From positions 1 through 11,506 of the forward strand of contig CAZIPZ010000130.1 of assembly GCA_964541075.1 (NCBI GenBank): a stretch of 11,506 nt of DNA. Reading direction: 5' to 3'. Below, piece by piece: positions 5,406-11,506 of this stretch (its first letter is position 1; the number at the start of each line of letters is the position of its first letter). Origin of the DNA: CAZIPZ01 sp964541075. Lineage in GTDB: Bacteria; Acidobacteriota; Terriglobia; 20CM-2-55-15. The notes under the pieces are model-generated. The model saw only the letters and a list, made by a program, of their open reading frames with translations, made no database searches and was not told the DNA's origin. The position numbers and the translations under genes are program-made.

Positions 5406-6852
5406 TCCGTTCGGCGGTCAGGGAGGCGAGGCCCATGATGGAGATCATCGGATTGATGCCGACAGGCGAAGGAAAGACGCTCGCATCGCAGACGTACAGC
5501 CCATCTATCCCGTGAACCGCACAGCGTGAATCCACGACGCTGCGGCGCGGATCGCCGCCCATCGGACAACCACCCTGCGGATGGGCGGAAAAGCAAGTGA
5601 AGTCGTTCGGCCGGAAGGTTGCGCGATCGATTGATGCGACTTCCTTCGTGCTCGACATCACGACAGGCCGAACGTGCGTTGTCGCGACCCGCGACGCTCC
5701 GCCTTCAAGGCAAATCGTCGCTAGCAACTTCAGCGCCTTGCGCGCCCGCTCCTGATCTTCTTTGTTCATTTCATAGCGAACTATCGGCTCGCCCCTTCGA
5801 AGCGACACCTTCCCCCGGCTTCGATCGCGAAGCTGGACGTAGGTCAAGCCGAGATTTGGAAATTGCTTCATGTACTCGCGATGCTGGCGGCCAAAGCCGC
5901 CGAGTCCAGTTGAAAAAACACCAACGGACACAAAGAGGCCTTCAAACAGGAAATCGTCTTTGCCGTTGAAGAATTCGTCGCAGTAATAGCTGTGGGGCAA
6001 ACCTCTCGTGCTGTACAGCGGCTTGTCCGAAACGATGAGCAGCGGCACCAGCGGATGCAGACTCACCGCCGACCCGACGGCCGGCAGAGCCGCGCCGATT
6101 CCGCTCCGGAGCAACAGCGCCGGCGAGTTGATCGCCCCCGCCGCAACGATCACGACGGGAGCGCGAACTGTCAACTGGCCCGCTTTGACGGATTTTACTT
6201 TCCGACCCTCCAACTGAACTGCGTCCACACGGCAATTACGAAAAATGCGAGCTCCGTGTTTGACGGCGGCCGGAAGGTAGTTGATCAGCGTGCCGCCCTT
6301 CTTGTCTTCTGGACAACCCAGATTGCAGGGGCCGCAGGATCCGCAGGGCTGCATGTTGAGGGTCATCGGTCCGCCCTTGTAGCCGAGCTTTTCGCAGCCT
6401 CGCTTGAGCAATTGATTGTTGGGATTGATCTCCTCCGGTTCGATGCGCCTGGACCCAATCATCCTCTCGACCTTTTCGAAATGGGGTTCGAGCGCCTTGG
6501 GTGTCAGTCCATCAATTGCGAAGTCGCGCGTCCACTCATCAAGAATGCGATCCGGCGTCCGGAAGCAAATTCCATGATTAATGACCGTGGTGCCGCCGAC
6601 GCACTTGCCCTGCAATATGGGGATTGCCGCGTCATGCGTGGCGCGCGCACCTGCGTCAGCATAAATTCTGGGAATGAGATCGCTTTCGAACTGGGTGAAG
6701 TCCGCCCTGCTGAGTTCGTCGCCTTCCTCGAGCACGACAACGTCAAATCCCGATGCTGCGAGTTCGTAGGCGAGAACGCCGCCTGCCGCTCCGGATCCCA
6801 CAATGCAGACTTCAGCATTTTCGGCTTTGCCTTGCAGCAACGTTGAAATCAT
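5374..6852 (-). CDS. GMC oxidoreductase, long-chain-alcohol-oxidase type, catalytic subunit
   Basis: A 492-residue flavoprotein of the glucose-methanol-choline family. The FAD Rossmann motif GSGAAGG is at 19-25, followed by the acidic ribose-binding end LEEGDE (41-46). GKCVGGTTVINHG (82-94) is the GMC signature region. C170, C173, C176 and C180 form CxxCxxCxxxCP. AAGAINSPALLL (237-248) is the second GMC signature. The C-terminus has SAHPQGGCPMG (422-432) and GINPM (465-469), supplying the catalytic His (H424) and Asn (N467). The pattern is closest to fatty alcohol oxidase (FAO) and cholesterol-oxidase-like GMC members, so oxidation of a long-chain or sterol-like alcohol is likely. FAO normally carries an N-terminal helical domain; here that is the preceding gene, overlapping as ATGA. 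The start at 6852 puts the FAD motif at the usual distance, and upstream in-frame codons lie inside the partner gene. The electron acceptor is not known. Confidence 0.88.
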   Translation of the reverse strand: MISTLLQGKAENAEVCIVGSGAAGGVLAYELAASGFDVVVLEEGDELSRADFTQFESDLIPRIYADAGARATHDAAIPILQGKCVGGTTVINHGICFRTPDRILDEWTRDFAIDGLTPKALEPHFEKVERMIGSRRIEPEEINPNNQLLKRGCEKLGYKGGPMTLNMQPCGSCGPCNLGCPEDKKGGTLINYLPAAVKHGARIFRNCRVDAVQLEGRKVKSVKAGQLTVRAPVVIVAAGAINSPALLLRSGIGAALPAVGSAVSLHPLVPLLIVSDKPLYSTRGLPHSYYCDEFFNGKDDFLFEGLFVSVGVFSTGLGGFGRQHREYMKQFPNLGLTYVQLRDRSRGKVSLRRGEPIVRYEMNKEDQERARKALKLLATICLEGGASRVATTHVRPVVMSSTKEVASIDRATFRPNDFTCFSAHPQGGCPMGGDPRRSVVDSRCAVHGIDGLYVCDASVFPSPVGINPMISIMGLASLTAERITSGSGRAGD

Positions 6853-7235
6853 CGCTCGTATCCGATGGCTTTCCACGTTGCGGGATTCTGGTAATACGCG
6901 CTGACGCAAAGATTCTTCAAAACGCGGAATCCAGTGCGCAGTAGACCGAAGCGGCTTGTTCCCCACGCCTCGATGTAGTCGTCCTGACGCCCGGCATCCA
7001 GACGCGAGAATCGGCTCAATCTGAAAATGAGGATGGGAGGCAGGAACTCAAACAGCACAACGAGGCGGCCGATATCCTTTTGCATGGGAGGTGGAAGGTG
7101 GGCAATGTACGCAATAATGTCGCCAGCGACATCCAGATCAGCTGCGGTCAAACCATTTTCATGAGCCGCGACCATCCGATTGGAAAGAGGCTTCAGGACT
7201 TCCCGCATCAATCCTTGCGGCGCCGGCGATGTCAC
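6849..7235 (-). CDS. Small helical partner of the GMC oxidase (FAO N-terminal-domain-like)
   Basis: A small protein, 128 residues from the GTG at 7235. Its C-terminal half resembles the N-terminal helical region of long-chain fatty alcohol oxidases. WGTSRFGLLRTGFRVLKNL (91-109) and AYYQNPATWKAIGY (113-126) follow the pattern of a tryptophan/arginine helix, a 'fr.lk' helix and a closing 'Y..p.tW.aiGY' segment. Residues 55-76 are strongly hydrophobic (LVVLFEFLPPILIF) and could anchor the complex at the membrane. The stop overlaps the GMC start as ATGA, so the two products are probably made together in equal amounts and form one enzyme. The start is uncertain: GTG 7235 gives a GTGA overlap with the upstream DUF1028 gene; ATG 7208 has AAGGA 3 nt upstream; GTG 7274 would overlap more. 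Gluconate 2-dehydrogenase subunit 3-like proteins are an analogous small-partner arrangement. Confidence 0.7.
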   Translation of the reverse strand: MTSPAPQGLMREVLKPLSNRMVAAHENGLTAADLDVAGDIIAYIAHLPPPMQKDIGRLVVLFEFLPPILIFRLSRFSRLDAGRQDDYIEAWGTSRFGLLRTGFRVLKNLCVSAYYQNPATWKAIGYER

Positions 7236-8062
7236 TTCTGTCCGGTCATCCTTTTTTCGCCGGACTTCTTCCACGCATCGTAACGCATGCGTAGGGTCTT
7301 AACAGGATTGGCATTTTCCTGAGGTGTGATGTCCTGGTCTGTCACGTTGATATAGGCGTAATACTGCCCGTCATTAAACGACACGCCGTTCTTGTCGTCC
7401 TTGTCGGCAATCAGGATATAAGCAACGTGAGACGTTTTCGTTTCGCAGGGAGCATTCGGTTTCGGCGGCGTCTCGCAAGTGCAGCGGCGGTCGCCTCCGC
7501 CTTCGTCTGCGGCCTCCATTGCCGCCATGACGCGGTCCGCCAGCGTTCCCTTGCTTTTCTTGAATGCGTGCGCAGCGCGATGAACGACGTCATCGCTGAC
7601 CAGAATGTTGCCTTGAATCTGAAAATAGATGTCGGGCCCAACGCTGCCGGATTCAAACAGTGACGAAACTCCATTAGTCTTGCCGTTGAATCCCGCCATT
7701 CGGCCATGCAGATCGATGATTCCAAATTGCCGGTTTTCGAAGTTCGAGTCCTCCTTGAGCAAGGCCAGAATCTCCGCGGGATCCGTTCCTTTTTGAAGTT
7801 GGGCAAAAACCAGTTGCTGGTTCTTTCGCGTTCGATCGACCGCCGCCTGGCAGGCCGCCACTCCTTTGCCAGGAACCACAACCGCCTGGATGTCCATTAA
7901 TCCGGTCGCTCGCAAAGTAGCAAAGTCGCGTTGAGACACACATGTCGCGGATGCGATGATCACCTGCGACGTTTTCTTGTCCACCGCAATCACTGACCAC
8001 GTCGCATACGCCACGGATTGCGCCATTAGTATGAACAAAATTGCGAGCACAACGCGCTTCAT
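7232..8062 (-). CDS. Secreted DUF1028 family protein (Ntn-hydrolase-like)
   Basis: A 276-residue protein with a clear signal peptide (residues 1-20, ending AYA) followed by a DUF1028 domain (PF06267). Family landmarks are TWSVIAVD at 21-28, QGNILVSDDVV at 150-160 and AMEAADEGGGDRR at 181-193. DUF1028 is predicted to have an Ntn-hydrolase-like fold; cleavage after AYA would expose T21 as the N-terminal residue, the position of the nucleophile in that fold. Six cysteines lie in the mature chain (C41, C71, C194, C196, C206 and none later than C206 except by miscount; the RRCTC cluster at 192-196 is certain), compatible with disulfides or metal binding outside the cytoplasm. Its enzymatic activity is not established for the family. 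GGTGG lies 4 nt before the ATG. It is the first gene of a probable three-gene unit with the GMC oxidase pair, linked by a GTGA overlap; the reason for this pairing is unclear. Confidence 0.85.
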   Translation of the reverse strand: MKRVVLAILFILMAQSVAYATWSVIAVDKKTSQVIIASATCVSQRDFATLRATGLMDIQAVVVPGKGVAACQAAVDRTRKNQQLVFAQLQKGTDPAEILALLKEDSNFENRQFGIIDLHGRMAGFNGKTNGVSSLFESGSVGPDIYFQIQGNILVSDDVVHRAAHAFKKSKGTLADRVMAAMEAADEGGGDRRCTCETPPKPNAPCETKTSHVAYILIADKDDKNGVSFNDGQYYAYINVTDQDITPQENANPVKTLRMRYDAWKKSGEKRMTGQK

Positions 8063-8088
8063 GAATCCACCATTTTCAAGAGACGTAA

Positions 8089-8117
8089 ATATTGTCGCAA
8101 ATTCGCTGCTCTGTAAA
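8089..8117 (-). promoter_or_regulatory. Weak putative promoter of the DUF1028-GMC operon
   Basis: On the minus strand TTTACA (8117-8112, five of six to the -35 consensus) is followed after 17 bp by CAATAT (8094-8089), which matches the -10 consensus poorly. It lies in the 115-bp gap between the aminotransferase stop and the DUF1028 start, about 27 bp before the ATG, leaving room for the GGTGG ribosome binding site. Confidence 0.3.
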
Positions 8118-8177
8118 CACGATCTGCAGGCGGTTTCGGGTATTTGAGAGTTCTGATGGCATGCTCAGAGGTTGCGG

Positions 8178-9338
8178 CTACCGGCGCCTGCCGACTTCTG
8201 CGATGCGTCCAAAATGTTCGCGCACTGATGATGGCTCGTCGATGAATGTCATCACGAGATGATCAGGTTCGATGTCGTAAAAATAGCCGGGGTGGACGAG
8301 TATGCCGTGCTGTTGGAGCAATGCCGCAGCGGCCTCTTCTTCGTCGAGGTTGACGGGCAGAGTTACATAAAAACCGCCCTTTGGTTCGGTATATGGCATT
8401 CCTGAAAGCCCTTCCCTCGCAGCGGCCTGACATTGCTTTATCCAATCCACGTATTGCCTCAGGAAAGGCTGCCCGCGTTTGAATATCGCGGGCGCAGCAA
8501 ACTGGGCAATCTCGTTTACGGGAAGGAAAGTGTCGGAAATCATCTCCAAGGCGGATAACGCCTTTTTGACGAGATGTTCGTTGCCGCTAACGGCAATCCA
8601 CCCGATTTTCATTCCGGGAAGAGCAAACATCTTCGAGAGACCATTGAGTGTGAAGACGAGTGGCGCCTGACACGACGCAAGTCTTGGCAGCGAGTCCAGA
8701 CCGTAGAGAAACTCGCTGAAGACTTCGTCCGAGATGATCGGCAGATTGCGCCGATCAGCCACCTCTGCCAGGCCGTTCAGTTGGGCGGCGTCTGCGACCA
8801 TTCCTGTTGGATTGTGGGGTGAAATGAGGACAATCGCCCGAGTGGCGCCAGAAATCTGAGACTCCAGATGCTCCAGGTCGATGGCCCATCCTCGATTCTC
8901 AATCAGTCTGTAGTGCGTAAGCCGCACGTCGCAGAGCTTTGCAATATAGTCGAACAGAGGATACGAGGGACGTGGACAGAGAATTTCATCACCGCTTTCT
9001 GCGAGGAGTTTGAAGCAATACCAGTAAGAGACGCTGGAGCCTGGTGTGATGAGTACTTGATCCGCTGAAATGTTGGGAATGGAATAGTATTCCGCCACAG
9101 CCTGCCGCGCGATCCGCTGTCCAAAAGAATCCGGCCTGTAAATGCGTGCGGCGTCCGACGCCTCGTTGAGAATCTCTTTCAGCACTGCTTCGGGATAGAG
9201 AATTCCGTGTTCATTCACGTTTCCACGAACAAGATCAACAATAGGCCGACCGGTCGATCTCACTTGATCGAGGAGCGTATAAAGCGGATTTTTCGCTCCG
9301 CCGGCGCCGGAAGCGAAGGCTGAAAACGTCATTTCCAT
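8178..9338 (-). CDS. PLP-dependent class I aminotransferase
   Basis: A 386-residue fold type I PLP enzyme of the aspartate aminotransferase superfamily. PNISADQVLITPGSS lies at 88-102, SPHNPTG at 173-179, and SDEVFSEF (203-210) carries D204, which pairs with the pyridine nitrogen. NGLSKMFALPGMKIGW (232-247) contains the Schiff-base lysine K236. GGFYVTLP (321-328) and VHPGYFYDI (348-356) follow. The C-terminal strand where AspAT-type enzymes carry the substrate-carboxylate arginine (pattern LRLSF) reads LVMTF, with V362 in place of Arg, so substrate binding may be unusual. The amino donor and acceptor cannot be named. The start at 9338 is one of two close ATGs (the other is 9332), and a TATACT box ends 6 nt upstream. 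It follows the kinase and cobQ genes on the same strand, so a link to cobamide side-arm synthesis (a CobD-like role) is possible but unproven. Confidence 0.87.
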   Translation of the reverse strand: MEMTFSAFASGAGGAKNPLYTLLDQVRSTGRPIVDLVRGNVNEHGILYPEAVLKEILNEASDAARIYRPDSFGQRIARQAVAEYYSIPNISADQVLITPGSSVSYWYCFKLLAESGDEILCPRPSYPLFDYIAKLCDVRLTHYRLIENRGWAIDLEHLESQISGATRAIVLISPHNPTGMVADAAQLNGLAEVADRRNLPIISDEVFSEFLYGLDSLPRLASCQAPLVFTLNGLSKMFALPGMKIGWIAVSGNEHLVKKALSALEMISDTFLPVNEIAQFAAPAIFKRGQPFLRQYVDWIKQCQAAAREGLSGMPYTEPKGGFYVTLPVNLDEEEAAAALLQQHGILVHPGYFYDIEPDHLVMTFIDEPSSVREHFGRIAEVGRRR

Positions 9339-9344
9339 TCCGTG

Positions 9345-9350
9345 AGTATA
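9345..9350 (-). promoter_or_regulatory. Putative -10 box directly before the aminotransferase start
   Basis: The minus strand reads TATACT (five of six to consensus), ending 6 nt before the ATG at 9338. If used, the transcript would start at or near the ATG. No convincing -35 hexamer is seen. The surrounding 78-bp gap between the kinase stop and this start holds no other recognisable element. Confidence 0.3.
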
Positions 9351-9416
9351 TCGATGAGCAATGGAAGATACGCGTTTCTGGCATTCCCGCCGCGTAGAGG
9401 TAAGCGGGTGTGGCTG

Positions 9417-10469
9417 CTACCGGCTGAGCCGCTCCAGTTGATGCACCCACCAATGCCATTCGTCCACCGCGCCCGGCAGGGCCTTCTTCAGGTTCAACGC
9501 CTTGTTCCATAACAGCACCATCGCGCCGCCGAGGATTGCTGCCATGTAGATGCGTTCCCACGTCTGACTAAGAAGAACATTGCTCAAATGACGCTCCAGC
9601 GCTGTGCGGTAAGCCGCGGCGAAGTCTTCCTTCGAACGCGTAAGCCGGCTCGCATTGACGGCAAGATACCAGCCGAGATCAGCCGCGGGTGACCCTTCGC
9701 TGATGTTTGCCCAATCGAACGCCGAGACACGGCCGCCGGGGAGGACGGCAAAGTTCGCGACTTTTGCGTCACCGTGAAGAAGCGTCCGCGGAAGTCCATC
9801 CATAATTCTTGCAAGCTCGCCCGGAGGCGACATCAATAGTCTGCCGACAGAAGCGGGCAGCATTTTGATTGCAAGGGCCCACCCTTCCTTCGCCATCGCG
9901 AAAACGGGACTGGTCCGCCCGCGAGCCTCCTCCATCTCAATTTCGCCTGGAGCAAGGAATGTGAAAACGAACTCGCCTTTAGCGAGCCATGGAATGCCGG
10001 ATAAATCCTGGTTCCAGAAGCGAGCATGAAGCTTGGCGAGGTGTTCGATCAGGGTGTTTTCGTCCTCAGCTATGATCGGTTCCCGAACATCTGCAAACAG
10101 ATGCTGCGACAAATCGCGCATCAGAAGCGCGGACACTTCGCCTTCGAACGCATATGCAAGATAAGGAGCGTCGAAGACATCCCACACGCCGCCCAAAACA
10201 CCTTCTTTTAAGAGTCGAGCTTCCCTGGCCGCAACGCCGCCTGTACGCCAGACTGTGACGTCCTGTTCGGGGTGGATGTATTTGACGACGAGTGTGAGGC
10301 TGTCGCCTGCTGCACGGTCTACATGCAAGCGCTTGAATTGTGTGCCCGAAAATCCGATGCTTTTCATCGGCACGCACTCGACGGATCGAATGTCCCCAAG
10401 CAGCGTCTCCAGGAAAGGACGCGAGGTCATGTCGGAAATGCTGTTTGCCTGAATGAATTGGGGCTTCAT
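9417..10469 (-). CDS. APH/choline-kinase-like phosphotransferase
   Basis: A 350-residue protein of the aminoglycoside phosphotransferase/choline kinase superfamily (PF01636-like). The ATP-binding lobe has K63 (VVKY) and an acidic partner in AREARLL (E83). LMRDL (116-120) fits the hinge region. The catalytic Brenner motif LHGDAKVANF (231-240) carries D234 and N239, and SAFDWANISEGSPAADLGW (249-267) carries the metal-binding D252. All key residues are kept, so it should be an active kinase. Members act on the hydroxyl groups of small molecules such as aminoglycosides, choline, ethanolamine, homoserine or methylthioribose; the substrate here is not identifiable. Antibiotic resistance is unlikely from the housekeeping context. 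It lies 96 bp downstream of cobQ on the same strand, so a threonine or ethanolamine-type substrate feeding cobamide synthesis is worth considering. The ATG has only a weak AGGG upstream. Confidence 0.8.
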   Translation of the reverse strand: MKPQFIQANSISDMTSRPFLETLLGDIRSVECVPMKSIGFSGTQFKRLHVDRAAGDSLTLVVKYIHPEQDVTVWRTGGVAAREARLLKEGVLGGVWDVFDAPYLAYAFEGEVSALLMRDLSQHLFADVREPIIAEDENTLIEHLAKLHARFWNQDLSGIPWLAKGEFVFTFLAPGEIEMEEARGRTSPVFAMAKEGWALAIKMLPASVGRLLMSPPGELARIMDGLPRTLLHGDAKVANFAVLPGGRVSAFDWANISEGSPAADLGWYLAVNASRLTRSKEDFAAAYRTALERHLSNVLLSQTWERIYMAAILGGAMVLLWNKALNLKKALPGAVDEWHWWVHQLERLSR

Positions 10470-10565
10470 GTCACATGTGCCCTGTATTTCCCGCTGGCGA
10501 CGTCATCACCGCCGGGAAGACTGCTTATTCGCGCTTCGTGGCGCGGCGCACAAATTGAGCAGCAA

Positions 10566-11506
10566 CTAGAGATACGCTGTGCGGAAGAGGTCGAGATCCG
10601 CATGCGATGCGAACCACTCGGCCAGCTTGTCATACTGGGCCAGCTTCGAAGACGCCGGAACACCGGTTGGCGACCTGCCGAATACCTCATCCAGCACGGA
10701 TTGATTTTCAAACGCACCGTGCAGGTAGGTGCCGATGACGCTCGATGTTGCGATTCCATCCGGGGCGCCGTCCTGCAGAATGGCGAAAGGCCGATAGTCG
10801 CCGCTAATCGTCGTCACTCCCATATGAATTTCGTAGCCGGAGAATGAAACTCCTCTCTCAGTCCTAGCCGAGACCTTGCGTGTTGTCTTTTCGCGGACCA
10901 TCGTGGTTTCAGCTGGGATAAGGCCAAGTCCGGAAATTGTCCCTTGCGATGATTCCACTCCATCAGGATCAGTGATGTGTTCGCCGAGCATCTGAAACCC
11001 GCCGCACACACCGACAATCCTGGCTCCGCGTTGAACTGCCTGAAGAAGCCAGTCCTCGAATCCCGTAGACCTGAGCCATGCCATGTCGTCGATAGTATTC
11101 TTGGTCCCGGGAAGGAAGATGAAGTCGAAGTGTTCATCCGGCGGACGCGAGAGATAAACCGCGCCCTGAAGCAGACGAAAGTCGGTGAAATTGGAAATAT
11201 GAGGAAGTTGCACGACTGCGATTCGTTGCCCCGCGGAGTTCCGGTCGGCGGCGCCATGCAGACTTACACTGTCCTCTGCATCGAGATAAATATCATCCGC
11301 AAACGGAAAGACACCGAGACATGGTTTGCCCGTCTTTTCCTCCAGCGTGCGAACGCCGTCAATGAACAGACGAGGATCTCCGCGAAATCTGTTGATGAGG
11401 AAAGTTCGAACCAGTGACCTTTCCTCGGGTTCGAGCAAAAGAAACGTTCCGACGACGGAAGCAAAGACCCCTCCCCGGTCAATGTCTGCGACAAGAATTG
11501 CCGGCG
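10566..11506 (-). CDS. cobQ: Cobyric acid synthase, C-terminal part (gene runs off the right edge)
   Basis: The frame is open to the window end, giving the last 312 codons of a roughly 500-residue enzyme. CobQ (CbiP) amidates four side chains of adenosylcobyrinic acid a,c-diamide with glutamine and ATP during cobalamin synthesis. The left end of the protein in view reads VADIDRGGVFASVVGT, the conserved end of the ATP-dependent synthetase domain. INRFRGD follows shortly after, then FLPGTKNT. The class I glutamine amidotransferase domain has the nucleophile elbow VGVCGGFQMLG (catalytic Cys) and GTYLHGAFEN (catalytic His). The C-terminus YDKLAEWFASHADLD is typical, and the protein ends normally at TAG (10566-10568). 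An apparent start at 11438 is a TTG inside the conserved domain and is not the true start. The gene implies cobamide synthesis or cobinamide salvage; the rest of the pathway must lie outside the window. Confidence 0.95.
   Translation of the reverse strand, partial: PAILVADIDRGGVFASVVGTFLLLEPEERSLVRTFLINRFRGDPRLFIDGVRTLEEKTGKPCLGVFPFADDIYLDAEDSVSLHGAADRNSAGQRIAVVQLPHISNFTDFRLLQGAVYLSRPPDEHFDFIFLPGTKNTIDDMAWLRSTGFEDWLLQAVQRGARIVGVCGGFQMLGEHITDPDGVESSQGTISGLGLIPAETTMVREKTTRKVSARTERGVSFSGYEIHMGVTTISGDYRPFAILQDGAPDGIATSSVIGTYLHGAFENQSVLDEVFGRSPTGVPASSKLAQYDKLAEWFASHADLDLFRTAYL

Noticed and set aside
5992..6846. Plus-strand open frame (284 codons) opposite the GMC oxidoreductase
   Set aside because: It lies wholly within a confidently identified GMC gene and has no domain pattern of its own.
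6853..6966. Longer GMC oxidoreductase starting at 6966
   Set aside because: The added residues overlap the small partner gene out of frame and do not resemble the FAO N-terminal domain; ATG 6852 gives an ATGA overlap.
10472..10479. CACATGTG palindrome just before the kinase start
   Set aside because: It is only 8 bp with no second copy nearby and is expected by chance at this length.
10515..10565. Possible terminator hairpin (CGCGC/GCGCG) after cobQ
   Set aside because: The stem is only 5 bp with no T-run, not enough to call a terminator.
10272..10847. Plus-strand open frame across the kinase start and the cobQ end
   Set aside because: It overlaps two well-supported minus-strand genes and has no family features.
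1..11506. Search for tRNA, rRNA, CRISPR arrays, insertion sequences and attachment sites
   Set aside because: No spaced direct-repeat arrays, transposase or integrase motifs or RNA-gene-like segments were found by reading; almost all sequence is explained by metabolic genes.

Overview
The window looks like a fragment of a moderately GC-rich bacterial chromosome. It is densely coding, with 4-nt and 1-nt stop/start overlaps between genes. No rRNA, tRNA, CRISPR array, integrase or transposase was seen. Gene content (a secreted DUF1028 protein, a bacterial alkyl-DHAP synthase, a fatty-alcohol-oxidase-type GMC enzyme and cobyric acid synthase) and codon choice suggest Acidobacteriota or a similar soil lineage. 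That placement is inference; no marker gene is present.

Layout: (i) 1-121, minus: N-terminus of a secreted protein running off the left edge. (ii) 321-2644, minus: a fatty acyl-CoA reductase preceded by a HAD-IB phosphatase, joined by a TGATG overlap. (iii) 2645-2836: a 192-bp divergent control region with a TATAAT box and a strong GC hairpin. (iv) 2837-5405, plus: alkyl-DHAP synthase and a short-chain reductase, overlapping by 8 nt. (v) 5374-8062, minus: a GMC oxidoreductase, a small helical partner protein and a secreted DUF1028 protein, joined by ATGA and (proposed) GTGA overlaps; the GMC gene overlaps the reductase tail-to-tail by 32 bp. (vi) 8178-11506, minus: a class I aminotransferase, an APH-type kinase and the C-terminal part of cobyric acid synthase (cobQ).

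The main point of interest is 321-5405. Fatty acyl-CoA reductase supplies a fatty alcohol. Alkyl-DHAP synthase swaps the acyl group of acyl-DHAP for that alcohol and forms the ether bond. A short-chain reductase could then reduce the ketone of alkyl-DHAP. This is the core of the eukaryotic peroxisomal ether-lipid route (FAR1, AGPS, PexRAP) arranged as a divergent bacterial locus, with a HAD phosphatase of unassigned substrate and no DHAP acyltransferase in the window. The synthase keeps the residues known from the mammalian enzyme. The convergent neighbour is a long-chain-alcohol-oxidase-type GMC enzyme whose usual N-terminal helical domain is a separate gene. It may handle the same pool of fatty alcohols.

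The right side may be a cobamide-related group: cobQ followed by a small-molecule kinase and a PLP enzyme that lacks the usual carboxylate-binding arginine. A role in making the aminopropanol-phosphate arm is only a hypothesis.
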